Source: CANKJK01 sp040081715 (GTDB lineage Bacteria; Acidobacteriota; Vicinamibacteria; Vicinamibacterales; UBA2999). From it: 64,000 nt of DNA. Position numbers and translations under genes: made by a program. The stretch lies in the NCBI GenBank assembly GCA_040081715.1, contig JBEBFY010000013.1:36962-100961 (forward strand). Direction: 5' to 3'. Of the stretch, positions 48,037 to 57,360 are shown in pieces (position 1 is the first letter of the stretch; each line of letters opens with the position of its first letter). Below the pieces are notes generated by a model. It did no database searches. It saw only the letters and a program-made list of their open reading frames with translations, and had not been told where the DNA came from.

Positions 48037-50829
48037 ATGCGCATGCCCGAGTGGAAAGATACGGTCAACCTGCCCCGCACGGACTTCCCGATGAAGGCCA
48101 ACCTGCCCACGAGCGAGCCTGCGGCTCTGGCGCGCTGGACGGAGATGGACCTCTACGGCAGGATTCGCGCGATCCGGGCAGGTGCGCCGAAGTTCGTGCT
48201 GCACGACGGCCCGCCGTACGCCAACGGCAAAATCCACATCGGGCACGCGCTCAACAAGATCCTCAAGGACTTCGTGGTGAAGAGCCGGACCATGGCCGGC
48301 ATGGACGCGCCGTACGTGCCGGGTTGGGACTGCCACGGCCTCCCCATCGAGCTGAACGTCGACAAGGAACTGGGCCCGAAGAAGAAGACGCTCTCGGCCG
48401 CGGACTTCCGGCGTGAATGCCGCACGTACGCCGGGAAGTTCGTCGCCATTCAGCGTGAGGAATTCGAGCGGCTCGGCGGCCTCGGCGACTGGGACGCGCC
48501 CTACCTCACGATGAACTTCGGCTATCAGGCGGCCATCGTGCGCGCGCTGGGCAGGTTCGTCGAGCAGAAGCTCGTCTACAAGGGCAAGAAGCCCGTGCAC
48601 TGGTGCATGCACTGCCGCACGGCGCTGGCCGAAGCGGAGGTGGAGTACGAGGACCACACGTCACCCTCGGTGTACGTGGAGTTTCCGCTCTCGCCGGCGA
48701 GTGCCGCGCCGCTGGCCGAGAAGGTACCCGCGCTCGCGGGGCGGTCTGTGGCGGTGCTGATCTGGACGACGACGCCGTGGACCCTGCCCTCCAACCTGGC
48801 AGTGGCCTTCAACCCGGACTACATCTACGGCGCCTACGAGGTGGGCGACCGAACCGTGATCCTGGCCGAAGGGCTGGGCGAGAAGGTCAGCGCCACGACG
48901 GGCCGGACGCTCGGCGAGCCGGTGGCGACGTTCCCGGGCAAGGTGCTCGAGGGCATCATGTTCCGGCATCCACTCTACGAGCGGGATTCGGTGGGCGTGC
49001 TGGCCGAATACGTAACGCTGGAACAGGGCACGGGCGTCGTGCACACGGCGCCAGGCCACGGTGTGGACGACTACCACACGGGCCTGCGCTACGGCCTGGA
49101 GGTCTATGCACCGGTCGGGCCCGGCGGGCACTTCCTCGACACGGTGGAACAGTTCGCCGGCCTGCGCGTGTTCGACGCCAACCCGGTGATCATCGAGGCA
49201 CTCCAGGCCCGCGGCCGGCTGTGGAAGCATGCGGACTACGAGCACACCTACCCGCACTGCTGGCGGTGCCACCACCCCGTTATCTTCCTGGCCACCTCGC
49301 AGTGGTTCATCGCCATGGAAAAACAGCGACTGCGGCAGCGAGCGCTCATGGAGATCGACCAGGTGACCTGGATTCCAGCGTGGGGCCGCGACCGCATCTA
49401 CAACATGATCGCGTTCCGCCCGGACTGGTGCATTTCGCGCCAGCGCACATGGGGCGTGCCGATTCCGGCGATGGCGTGCACGAACTGCCAGACGCCGGTG
49501 CTGACTACCTCGCTCACGAACAGGGCGGCTGACGTCTTCGAACGGTACGGCGCCGACGCGTGGTACGAGCGGCCGATCGAAGAGTTCCAGCCGGACGATC
49601 TCGCGTGCCCGTCTTGCGGCGGCACGTCCTTCGAGCGCGAGATGAACATCCTCGATGTCTGGTTCGATTCCGGCTCGAGCCACGAAGCCGTGCTCCCGCC
49701 CCATCAGGATCTGCAGTGGCCGGCCGACCTGTACCTCGAGGGCAGCGATCAACATCGGGGTTGGTTCCACAGCTCGCTCCTCATCGGCATCGGCACGCGT
49801 GGCAAGGCGCCCTTCAGGGAGGTGCTCACCCACGGGTTCGTGGTGGACGAGAAGGGCCGCAAGATGTCGAAGTCGGTCGGCAACACCGTGGCACCGCAGG
49901 ACGTGATCAGCAAGAGCGGCGCCGAAGTGCTGCGGCTCTGGGTCTCGATGGTGGACTACGGCGAAGAGGTGCGCATTGGCCCAGAGGTGCTGGCGCGAAC
50001 CATCGAGGCCTACCGGAAGATCCGCAATACGCTGCGCATCCTCGTGGCCAACCTCTACGACTTCGACCCGGTGAAGGACAGCGTGCCCCTCTCCGAGATG
50101 GACGAACTGGACCGCTACATCCTGGCGCGATTCGCGGACACAGCGCAGAAGGTCCGGCCCGCCTACGAGCGCTACCAGTTCCAGACGATCTTTCAGGCAC
50201 TGAACCAGCTCGTGACGGTGGATCTGAGCGCGTTCTACGTGGATGTGACCAAGGATCGGATGTACACGCACGGCGCCACCTCGCGGGCACGGCGGTCCGG
50301 GCAGACGGCCATGTACATCCTGGTGGACGGGCTGACGCGCCTGATGGCGCCCATCCTGCCGTTTACGGCGGACGAGATGTGGCGCTACATGCCCGGCACA
50401 CGGTCCGAGTCCGTGCACCTGGAACTGTTCTCCGAGGCGGACGCGTATGCGTCGAAGGAGATTCTCGACCGCTGGGCGCGGCTGCTGTCGGTCAGGGACA
50501 CCGTGAATGCGGCGCTGGAAGCCCAGCGCCAGGCCAAGGTCATCGGCAACAACCTGGGCGCGCGCGTGACGCTCACGGCCAGCGGCCCCGTCGCTGCCGT
50601 ACTGGACCGGCACCGGGCAAACCTGGCCACTCTCTTCATCGTCTCGGAGATCGTGCTGACGCTCGGGTCGACCGATGGCGCCGACACCATCGACGTCACG
50701 GTCGAGAGGGCGTCGGGCGTGAAATGCGAGCGGTGCTGGCGGTTCGTGCCGTCCGTCTCGGAAGAACCGTCCAGTGCCGGGATCTGTGCACGGTGCGTGG
50801 ACGCGATCTCCGGCTCGGCGGTGGCGTGA
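48037..50829 (+). CDS. ileS: Isoleucyl-tRNA synthetase
   Basis: 930 residues, full length. The class I signatures are HIGHALNKIL near residue 68 and GRKMSKSVG near 609. The CP1 editing domain lies between them, with TTPWTLPSN and a TAPGHGVDDY element for hydrolysing mischarged valyl-tRNA. The zinc-binding CERCWRF ... CARC motif at the extreme C-terminus marks the eubacterial type. An ATG two codons later (48043) is an equally likely start. It overlaps lspA by 4 bases, as in many bacteria. Confidence 0.96.
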   Translation: MRMPEWKDTVNLPRTDFPMKANLPTSEPAALARWTEMDLYGRIRAIRAGAPKFVLHDGPPYANGKIHIGHALNKILKDFVVKSRTMAGMDAPYVPGWDCHGLPIELNVDKELGPKKKTLSAADFRRECRTYAGKFVAIQREEFERLGGLGDWDAPYLTMNFGYQAAIVRALGRFVEQKLVYKGKKPVHWCMHCRTALAEAEVEYEDHTSPSVYVEFPLSPASAAPLAEKVPALAGRSVAVLIWTTTPWTLPSNLAVAFNPDYIYGAYEVGDRTVILAEGLGEKVSATTGRTLGEPVATFPGKVLEGIMFRHPLYERDSVGVLAEYVTLEQGTGVVHTAPGHGVDDYHTGLRYGLEVYAPVGPGGHFLDTVEQFAGLRVFDANPVIIEALQARGRLWKHADYEHTYPHCWRCHHPVIFLATSQWFIAMEKQRLRQRALMEIDQVTWIPAWGRDRIYNMIAFRPDWCISRQRTWGVPIPAMACTNCQTPVLTTSLTNRAADVFERYGADAWYERPIEEFQPDDLACPSCGGTSFEREMNILDVWFDSGSSHEAVLPPHQDLQWPADLYLEGSDQHRGWFHSSLLIGIGTRGKAPFREVLTHGFVVDEKGRKMSKSVGNTVAPQDVISKSGAEVLRLWVSMVDYGEEVRIGPEVLARTIEAYRKIRNTLRILVANLYDFDPVKDSVPLSEMDELDRYILARFADTAQKVRPAYERYQFQTIFQALNQLVTVDLSAFYVDVTKDRMYTHGATSRARRSGQTAMYILVDGLTRLMAPILPFTADEMWRYMPGTRSESVHLELFSEADAYASKEILDRWARLLSVRDTVNAALEAQRQAKVIGNNLGARVTLTASGPVAAVLDRHRANLATLFIVSEIVLTLGSTDGADTIDVTVERASGVKCERCWRFVPSVSEEPSSAGICARCVDAISGSAVA

Positions 50830-51356
50830 CGGAGGCCTCCCTCGCGAGTACGGGTGCGCCGGCACCAGGGGTTCGTGGGCCTGCGTGGCTCGTGGCGGTG
50901 CTGGTCGCGGCAGACCAGGCGGTCAAGCTGGCTGTCCGCTCGCAGATGGAACTGGGCGAGAGCATCGAGGTGATCCCTGGGTTCTTTGACCTGACCCGCG
51001 TGCACAATTCTGGCGCGGCGTTCGGGATGCTCAACGGGGTGGACTTTCCGTACAAAGCCGCCGCGCTGGCCGTGGTGGCCCTGGTGGCGCTCACGGGCGT
51101 GGGGCTCTATGCTTCGACGTTGCCCGCATCGGAACGGCTGGCCCGCTTGGGCCTTGCCTGCATCGTGGGCGGGGCGGCCGGGAATCTCATCGACCGTGTC
51201 GTGTCCGGGTACGTCGTGGATTTCGCTGACTTCTACTGGAACGGCTGGCACTTCTGGGCGTTCAACGTCGCGGACGCGGCCATCACCTTCGGCGTCGGCT
51301 TCATGATTCTGGACATCCTTGGAGTGGGACATCGCCATGCACCCCGAACTCTTTAG
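50826..51356 (+). CDS. lspA: Lipoprotein signal peptidase (signal peptidase II)
   Basis: 176 residues from a GTG that overlaps the ileS stop by 4 bases. Four helices are visible, and the family motifs are in order: DQAVKL, NSGAAFGML, GGAAGNLIDRVVSGYVVDF and FNVADAAI. The two catalytic aspartates are those in YVVDF and NVADA. It cleaves the signal peptide of lipid-modified prolipoproteins in the inner membrane, the step after Lgt, whose gene follows in a 20-base overlap. Confidence 0.94.
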   Translation: MTEASLASTGAPAPGVRGPAWLVAVLVAADQAVKLAVRSQMELGESIEVIPGFFDLTRVHNSGAAFGMLNGVDFPYKAAALAVVALVALTGVGLYASTLPASERLARLGLACIVGGAAGNLIDRVVSGYVVDFADFYWNGWHFWAFNVADAAITFGVGFMILDILGVGHRHAPRTL

Positions 51357-52152
51357 CGTCGGCCCCGTCACGCTCTACTCCTACGGCGTGCTCCTCGCGG
51401 CCTCGTACCTGCTCGGGCTGCAGCTTGCGCGCCGACGCGCCGCGGCACGTGGCCTCGATCCGAACCGGATTCTGGACCTCGGGATCTACATCATCGTGGC
51501 GGCACTGGTCGGCGCCAAGGCCCTGCTTCTGGTGGTGGACTTCGACACCTTCCGCGAGTCCCCGGCGCAGATGCTCTCGATCGTCAGGTCGGGTGGTGTG
51601 TTCTACGGCGGGCTGGTGCTCGCCGTGGCCGTCGCGTTCTGGTACATGTGGCGGCACAACCTGCCCTTCTGGACCACCTGCGATGTCTTCGCCCCGGGCA
51701 TCGCCCTTGGACATGTGACGGGCCGCCTCGGCTGCCTCGCGGCGGGCTGCTGCTACGGGAAGCCGACTTCGGTGCCGTGGGCCATCGTCTTCACGGACCC
51801 GAAGGCGCTGGCCAACGTCGGAACGCCGCTGAACATCGGCCTGCACCCCACGCAGCTCTACGAGGCCGGCGCGGAGCTGGCGATCCTGGTCGTCCTGCTC
51901 ACCACGGAGAAGGGCCGCAAGGCTGCGGCCGGCACGACCTTCTGGCTCTATCTCCTGCTCTACGCCATCACCCGGTTCATCATCGAGTTCTACCGTGGCG
52001 ACCCACGCGGATCGGTTGGCATGTTCTCGACGTCGCAGTTCATCTCGCTGCTCCTCGGACCATTGAGCCTCGCCATGCTGATCTGGATCAGACGCAAGGG
52101 GCCGAGCGCCGACGGCTCCACGAAGGCGGCAAGAGTCCGGGCGGCAGTGTAA
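51337..52152 (+). CDS. lgt: Phosphatidylglycerol-prolipoprotein diacylglyceryl transferase
   Basis: 271 residues from the ATG at 51337, with GGAG upstream; it overlaps lspA by 20 bases. Seven helices are expected, and the signature GHVTGRLGCLAAGCCYGKPT is present, with HPTQLYEA and FIIEFYRGDPRG further on. In place of the usual N-x-x-N-x-E/HxxGRxGNFxN found in E. coli, the HVTGRLGC form common in many phyla is used. The enzyme transfers diacylglycerol to the lipobox cysteine, the first step of lipoprotein maturation. Confidence 0.92.
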   Translation: MHPELFSVGPVTLYSYGVLLAASYLLGLQLARRRAAARGLDPNRILDLGIYIIVAALVGAKALLLVVDFDTFRESPAQMLSIVRSGGVFYGGLVLAVAVAFWYMWRHNLPFWTTCDVFAPGIALGHVTGRLGCLAAGCCYGKPTSVPWAIVFTDPKALANVGTPLNIGLHPTQLYEAGAELAILVVLLTTEKGRKAAAGTTFWLYLLLYAITRFIIEFYRGDPRGSVGMFSTSQFISLLLGPLSLAMLIWIRRKGPSADGSTKAARVRAAV

Positions 52153-52158
52153 GGCCGG

Positions 52159-53121
52159 ATGCACTACACCCTGACCGTTCCCGAGGAGTCCGAAGGCGAA
52201 CGCCTCGACAAGATCCTGACAGCGCTGCTGCCGGACCGTTCGCGAGCGCAAGTGCAGAAGCTCATCACCGATGGGCATGTGACCGTTCAGCGCAAGGCGG
52301 CCAAATCCAACCTCGCCATGCGGGCCGGTGAGAGTATCGAGGTGGAAGCACCAGAGCCCGTGGCGCCAACTGCCCAGCCGGAAGCGCTGCCTCTGGTCAT
52401 CCTGCACGAGGACGAGGACATCATCGTCATCAACAAGGCCGCCGGCATGGTGGTTCACCCGGGTGCCGGGCATGAAACCGGCACGATGGTGAATGCGTTA
52501 CTCCACCACGTGGACGACCTGAGCGGCATCGGCGGCGAACTGCGCCCGGGTATCGTGCATCGCCTGGATCGCGGCACCTCGGGCGTGATCGTGGTGGCCA
52601 AGCACGATGCCGCGCACCAGGAACTCTCCCGCCAGTTCCAGGACCGCGAGGTTGAGAAGGAATACATCGCGCTGGTCTGGGGCGGTGTGGCAGCCGGACG
52701 GCGCATTGACGCCGCCATCGGGCGCGACCCTTCCAACCGCCAGAAGATGTCCGCTCGCGCCCGCTTTGCCCGCGAGGCGGTGACGCGGATCACCCGCGCA
52801 TGGACGTGGAAGGGGTTGTCGCTCGTACACGTGGCCATTCACACCGGCCGGACACATCAGATCCGCGTACACCTGAGCGCCATCGGCCATCCGGTGGTGG
52901 GCGACACCCTCTATGGCGGCGTGCACCGGCGGGTACCAGGTGACATCAAAGCCGTGCAGCGGCTGGACCGGCCGTTCCTGCATGCCTGGCGCCTGGTGAT
53001 CACCCACCCGTCCTACGGCCGCCGCCTGGAGTTCCGGGCGCCGCTTCCGGATGAACTGGTCACGCTGCTGCTCGACCTCTCCTACGAGGGGCCGATCCAT
53101 GGAGAGAGTCCTTCCGAGTGA
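52159..53121 (+). CDS. rluD: RluD-family 23S rRNA pseudouridine synthase
   Basis: 320 residues. An S4 RNA-binding domain occupies about 13-75 (ERLDKILTALLP, RAQVQKLITDGHVTV). The catalytic domain has the RluA/RluD motif HRLDRGTSGV with catalytic Asp137, then GRTHQIRVHLSAIGHPVVGD. RluD isomerises uridines in helix 69 of 23S rRNA; the fused S4 domain and length support RluD over RluA or TruC, but the exact sites are not certain. It begins 6 bases after lgt and overlaps the nudix gene by 4 bases. Confidence 0.88.
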   Translation: MHYTLTVPEESEGERLDKILTALLPDRSRAQVQKLITDGHVTVQRKAAKSNLAMRAGESIEVEAPEPVAPTAQPEALPLVILHEDEDIIVINKAAGMVVHPGAGHETGTMVNALLHHVDDLSGIGGELRPGIVHRLDRGTSGVIVVAKHDAAHQELSRQFQDREVEKEYIALVWGGVAAGRRIDAAIGRDPSNRQKMSARARFAREAVTRITRAWTWKGLSLVHVAIHTGRTHQIRVHLSAIGHPVVGDTLYGGVHRRVPGDIKAVQRLDRPFLHAWRLVITHPSYGRRLEFRAPLPDELVTLLLDLSYEGPIHGESPSE

Positions 53122-53726
53122 GGGAGGCCCGCAAACGCGGTGCCGCCATCACGGGTGGCGGCGTTACGGGTGGCGCCATCGCTGGTGGTGCAGTGCCGCA
53201 AGTCATCCGCAAGGTATTCGAGGGCCGGGTCTTCAGCGTCGCGGTTGAAACCATCACGCTGCCGAACGGGCACCGGCTGGACGCCGAGGTCGTCCGGCAT
53301 CCCCGCTCGGTGGTCATTGTTCCGATTGACGACGAAGGGCGCGTCATTCTGGTCCGTCAGTATCGCCATGCCGTCGGGCGCTGGCTGTGGGAGTTGCCAG
53401 CGGGCAGCACGAACCCGGGAGAGGACGAGCACGCAGCCGCCGCGCGCGAGTGTCACGAGGAGGTTGGTTTGGTACCGTCCAAGCTGGAACGGCTCGGGGC
53501 GTTCTTCCCCACGCCGGGCTATTGCGACGAGGAGATGGTCTTCTTCAGGGCCACGGGACTCCGGGAGCCAGGCCCAGGTGAGGCGGACGCACACGCGGAC
53601 GCCGACGAGGAGATCGAGCCGTGCGCCTTCACCGTCGCTGCCGCGCAGGCGCTCGTCGCGAGCGGCGAGATCGCTGACCTGAAGACGGTCGCGGGCCTGG
53701 CGTTGGTCTCCGGCGCGGGTCGCTAG
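53118..53726 (+). CDS. NUDIX hydrolase, ADP-ribose pyrophosphatase-like
   Basis: 202 residues from a GTG that overlaps the rluD stop by 4 bases. The nudix box GSTNPGEDEHAAAARECHEEVGL is complete, preceded by VILVRQYRHAVGRWLWELPAG, the form seen in ADP-ribose pyrophosphatases. The first 30 residues are a Gly/Val-rich leader (GGGVTGGAIAGGAVP) that looks non-structural, so a later start is possible; a GTG at about 53176 is one option. It converges with lon. Confidence 0.87.
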   Translation: MREARKRGAAITGGGVTGGAIAGGAVPQVIRKVFEGRVFSVAVETITLPNGHRLDAEVVRHPRSVVIVPIDDEGRVILVRQYRHAVGRWLWELPAGSTNPGEDEHAAAARECHEEVGLVPSKLERLGAFFPTPGYCDEEMVFFRATGLREPGPGEADAHADADEEIEPCAFTVAAAQALVASGEIADLKTVAGLALVSGAGR

Positions 53727-53727
53727 T

Positions 53728-56271
53728 CTAACGGCGGGTGCGGCGGTCGGAAGTCCGTGAAGAGACAGGCCGTTTCTGGACCGGCCGCTTTCTGACCGGC
53801 TCCTTCCTCGAGGGCCGCTTGACGGATGCGGCCACACGTCGCGGCCCTTTCGCTTCGGCCGCCGTCGATTTCAGGCCAGGCGTCCTGGACGCGGGAAGGA
53901 GCGCCAGCCGCAGCACCTCATCGACGTGCTGCACCAGGTGGACCTTCAGGCCCTTGCTCAGTTCCGGCCCAAGATCCTCGTTCACGTTGCGCTCGTTCAG
54001 CTTCGGCAGGATCACCTCATGGATGCCCACACGCCTGGCCGCGAGCACTTTCTCCTTGATCCCGCCCACAGGCAACACTCGGCCCGAGAGCGTGACCTCG
54101 CCGGTCATGGCGAGGTCGCCGCGCACCGGACGCCCCGTCAGCGCGGAGGCCATCGCGGTCACCATGGTGACGCCTGCCGAAGGGCCATCCTTGGGAATCC
54201 CTCCGGACGGTACGTGGATGTGGATCTCCGATGTCTTGAAGAAGTCCGGGTCCGCGCCAAAGGCCGCCGCATGCGCCCTGAACCACGACAGGGCCGCCCG
54301 CGCTGACTCCTTCATCACATCACCGAGCTGACCGGTCAGCGTCAGCGTCCCGGCACCCGGCATACGGGACACTTCGACGAACAGGACCTCGCCGCCGACT
54401 GGCGTCCACGCGAGGCCGATGGCCACTCCGGGGTCCTTGGTCCGTCTCGCGATCTCCTCGTCGATGAAGTGCGGCGCGCCCAACAGCTCCACGATCAGCG
54501 CGGCGTCCACCTTCAGTCTGGTTTCGTCGCCCTCTGCGCGGCGGCGGGCCGCCTTCCGGCAGATCTTCCCGATCTCGCGCTCAAGGTTCCGCACGCCGGC
54601 TTCACGGGTGTAGCCGCGAATCATCTGCCGCAACCCGGTCTCGGTGAACCGGAGCTGCGCGGGCGTGAGCCCATGGTTGGTCACCTGTCGCGCCACGAGG
54701 TGATCGGTGGCGATGCGCAGCTTTTCCTCTTCCGTGTAGCCGGGAATCTCGAGCACCTCCATGCGGTCTCGGAGGGCAGCCGGCACAGGATCGAGGACGT
54801 TGGCTGTCGTGATGAACAGGACCTCCGAGAGGTCGAACGGCACGTCCAGGTAGTGATCCCGGAAGGTGGAGTTCTGCTCGGGGTCGAGCACTTCGAGCAG
54901 CGCCGACGCCGGGTCACCCCTGAAGTCGGACCCGAGCTTGTCGATCTCGTCGAGGATGAAGACAGGATTCTTCGATTCGGCCCGGCGCAGCCCCTGGATG
55001 ACCTGCCCGGGCAGCGCACCGATGTAGGTGCGGCGATGCCCCCGGATCTCCGCCTCGTCGCGCATGCCGCCGAGCGACACGCGGACGAACTTGCGACCCA
55101 GCGACTGCGCCACCGAGCGGGCGAGCGATGTCTTGCCGACGCCTGGGGGGCCAACGAGGCAGAGGATCGGCCCCTTCACGCTCGGATTCAGCTTCCGGAC
55201 CGCCAGGTACTCGAGGATCCGGTCCTTGGGCCGCTCAAGCCCTGAGTGGTCGGCATCGAGTATCGCCTTGGTCTTCGGCAGGTCCACCACCTCGACGGTC
55301 CGCGCCTGCCAGGGTAGCGCCACCAGCCAGTCGAGGTAGGTGCGCGAGACGGTGTATTCGGCGGCGGCGGCCGGCATCTTCGAGAGCCGTCCGAGTTCCC
55401 GCAGCGCCTCCTTCTCCACAACGGGCGGCATGCCTGATGCCGAGATCCGCTCGCGAAGATCCTCGATCTCCTTTGTCTGGTCGTCGCCCTCGCCGAGTTC
55501 CTTCTGGATCGCTTTGAGCTGCTCCCGGAGAAAGTACTCGCGCTGGTTCTTCCCGACCTCCGACTGCACCTGCGACTGGAGCTTCGAACCCAGCTCGAGC
55601 ACCTCCAGTTCCTTCACCAGGATGCGGTTCAGGCCCTCGAGCCTCGCCCGGAGGTCGACCGTTTCCAGCACCTCCTGCTTGACGGCCGTTGACATCGTCG
55701 TGAGGCCCGAGGCGATGAAGTCCGCCAGCCGGCCGGGGTCGGTGATGTTGGCGGCCAGCGTTTGCAGATCGTCCGACAGGAGCGGAGAGAGAGACACCAC
55801 CTGTGAGAAGTTGCCCTTGATGTTGCGGAGCTGGGCGTCGATCTCGAGGCGGTCCTCGTCTCGGGCCACTTCCGGCACCTGGGAGACCCGCGCGCGCAGG
55901 TACGGCTTGGTGTCCACAACCTCGGTCAGTGTCACCCGCCCGAGCCCCTGCACGATCAGGCGCAAGCTGCCGTCAGGCAGCTTGAACATCTTGTGAATCT
56001 GGCTGGCGGTGCCCACGGTATGCAGGTCGGCCTGGCCGGGTTCATCGACGGACGGCTCGCGCTGCGTGAAGACGCCGATAATCTTCCCCGCTGACATCGC
56101 GTCGTCGACGAGCGTGACGGAACTCTCACGTGCCACCGCCAGTGGCATGAACGAGTTGGGAAACAGCACCGTGTCGCGCAGAGGCAGGATCGGCAACATC
56201 TCCGGGATGTCGACGGCCTGGTCGGCGGGTGCAAATTCCTCGAGTGAAATATTGTCGTCGCGTTCAGTCAC
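53728..56271 (-). CDS. lon: ATP-dependent Lon protease
   Basis: 847 residues. The N-terminal substrate-binding domain starts LPILPLRDTVLFPN; the AAA+ module has Walker A GPPGVGKTSLA and Walker B VFILDEIDKLG; the protease domain holds the catalytic Ser in KDGPSAGVTM and Lys in IKEKVLAARR. It degrades damaged and regulatory proteins in the cytoplasm. The C-terminus carries an extra basic tail of about 50 residues, rich in Lys, Arg and Pro with a repeating K-R-P-V pattern, absent from E. coli Lon. It converges with the nudix gene with 1 base between. Confidence 0.95.
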   Translation of the reverse strand: MTERDDNISLEEFAPADQAVDIPEMLPILPLRDTVLFPNSFMPLAVARESSVTLVDDAMSAGKIIGVFTQREPSVDEPGQADLHTVGTASQIHKMFKLPDGSLRLIVQGLGRVTLTEVVDTKPYLRARVSQVPEVARDEDRLEIDAQLRNIKGNFSQVVSLSPLLSDDLQTLAANITDPGRLADFIASGLTTMSTAVKQEVLETVDLRARLEGLNRILVKELEVLELGSKLQSQVQSEVGKNQREYFLREQLKAIQKELGEGDDQTKEIEDLRERISASGMPPVVEKEALRELGRLSKMPAAAAEYTVSRTYLDWLVALPWQARTVEVVDLPKTKAILDADHSGLERPKDRILEYLAVRKLNPSVKGPILCLVGPPGVGKTSLARSVAQSLGRKFVRVSLGGMRDEAEIRGHRRTYIGALPGQVIQGLRRAESKNPVFILDEIDKLGSDFRGDPASALLEVLDPEQNSTFRDHYLDVPFDLSEVLFITTANVLDPVPAALRDRMEVLEIPGYTEEEKLRIATDHLVARQVTNHGLTPAQLRFTETGLRQMIRGYTREAGVRNLEREIGKICRKAARRRAEGDETRLKVDAALIVELLGAPHFIDEEIARRTKDPGVAIGLAWTPVGGEVLFVEVSRMPGAGTLTLTGQLGDVMKESARAALSWFRAHAAAFGADPDFFKTSEIHIHVPSGGIPKDGPSAGVTMVTAMASALTGRPVRGDLAMTGEVTLSGRVLPVGGIKEKVLAARRVGIHEVILPKLNERNVNEDLGPELSKGLKVHLVQHVDEVLRLALLPASRTPGLKSTAAEAKGPRRVAASVKRPSRKEPVRKRPVQKRPVSSRTSDRRTRR

Positions 56272-56399
56272 GACACGGCCTCCGGCACGCGCAGATCTCG
56301 CACGGTGGACAACCTTACATTACCTGATGGGAGCGGGGCCTTACTGGAGGGAAGACGGCCGAACCGCGTGAAGCGGCCCGGCCGGACGTTCGGATCCTG

Positions 56400-56852
56400 T
56401 TAGTTGGCCATGTCGTAGAAGAGCGCGGACGAACCCCGGCGCTGAGCCAGGAGGCGCTCCCGCTGCACAGCCGTCTCACGCGCTTCCTCGCAGTCCTTGC
56501 AACGGACGGCGAAGGGCAGCGCCCGAAGACGCGGGGCCGCAATCTCATCACCGCACTCGAAGCAGTTGCCGTACAGCCCATCTTCCAGCCGGCGGAGCGC
56601 CTGGTTAACCTTGTTGAGCGTCTCCGACTTCATCTGGATGAGCGCCAGTTCGATGTCGTCCTGAATGTCGACCTCGGAACTCTCGCCCTGATCGAGCACT
56701 TCGCGCTCACGGCCGCCATCGGCGCGGACGTCTCGCATCTTGCCCTGCACCTCACTCAGCAACTGCTGACGCCGAAGCTCCAGCATCTTGCGAAGCTCAG
56801 CGTAGCGGCTCGAACGGGATTCAATCTTGGTCGTGGTTCTCTTGGTCGCCAT
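56400..56852 (-). CDS. TraR/DksA-family zinc finger protein
   Basis: 150 residues. A coiled-coil stretch (about 15-110) with an acidic middle (SSEVDIQDDIELALIQ) precedes a complete C4 zinc finger, CFECGDEIAAPRLRALPFAVRCKDCE. DksA proteins enter the RNA polymerase secondary channel and adjust promoter choice, often with ppGpp, and a RelA/SpoT gene lies 1.1 kb away. The sequence lacks the exact DxxDxA tip seen in E. coli DksA, so DksA itself is not claimed. Confidence 0.88.
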   Translation of the reverse strand: MATKRTTTKIESRSSRYAELRKMLELRRQQLLSEVQGKMRDVRADGGREREVLDQGESSEVDIQDDIELALIQMKSETLNKVNQALRRLEDGLYGNCFECGDEIAAPRLRALPFAVRCKDCEEARETAVQRERLLAQRRGSSALFYDMAN

Positions 56853-57070
56853 TGTGTCCTCGCGATCTCTGTCTTCTTGACTGTCCAGCGAAATAGCAAT
56901 CTTCGTGCCGCTCTTGCGCCGCCTGTCTCAACCAACAAGATTCAGGCCGATAAGCCTACAGATTCAGAGAGTATCCATGGACCAACTACTTGTAAATGCT
57001 TGTACTTACAGACACTGGCCATTGCTCGCCCGCCCATGATGCCCGACGGACCGTACGATCACAGTTCCAA

Positions 57071-57090
57071 GTCGAACACTGTCGAACACT
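57071..57090. repeat. Tandem 10-base repeat
   Basis: GTCGAACACT is repeated twice head to tail. It lies in the gap between the DksA-type gene and rpmB. No function is evident; it may be a slipped-strand duplication. Confidence 0.5.
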
Positions 57091-57314
57091 GCGGGTATCC
57101 AAGTCTTTTTGGCGCTGTTTCTGTGAAGTCCCGCCCGGCACAGTGCCCTGGCGCATGCGTTGAGTTGCCGGATGCCAGACAGCGCATTCGACGCCTTAAG
57201 TAGTCTGCTTATCTACACTGTGTCTGATTTCATGCGAAGTGGCTTCGGTCGCCGGTAACCTTGGCGGACTCCACAAAGGAACGATGTTCCCATGGTAGGA
57301 TTGTGGTTTCTTAA

Positions 57315-57341
57315 GGGGCCAGGGGACCTGTCCTGGCGCCC
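57315..57341 (+). promoter_or_regulatory. Leader hairpin before rpmB
   Basis: GGGGCCAGG pairs with CCTGGCGCCC through nine pairs with one bulged G, closing an 8-base loop. It lies 20 bases before the GTG at 57361, and the ribosome-binding site AAGGGG (57347-57352) follows directly. It could be a translational control element of the L28 mRNA; this is inferred from position only. Confidence 0.35.
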
Positions 57342-57360
57342 ATTGTAAGGGGAATATCTC

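Larger units (their letters stand above)
56853..57360. other. Intergenic region between the DksA-type gene and rpmB
   Basis: About 500 bases without a supportable gene. It holds, from left to right, the upstream region of the DksA-type gene on the minus strand; an AT-rich patch near 56985-57011 with the near-palindrome TGTAAATGCTTGTACTTACA; a tandem 10-base repeat at 57071-57090; a short dyad GGAAC-gat-GTTCC near 57279; and the rpmB leader with a hairpin (57315-57341) and ribosome-binding site. Two short open frames here have no coding character. Confidence 0.6.
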
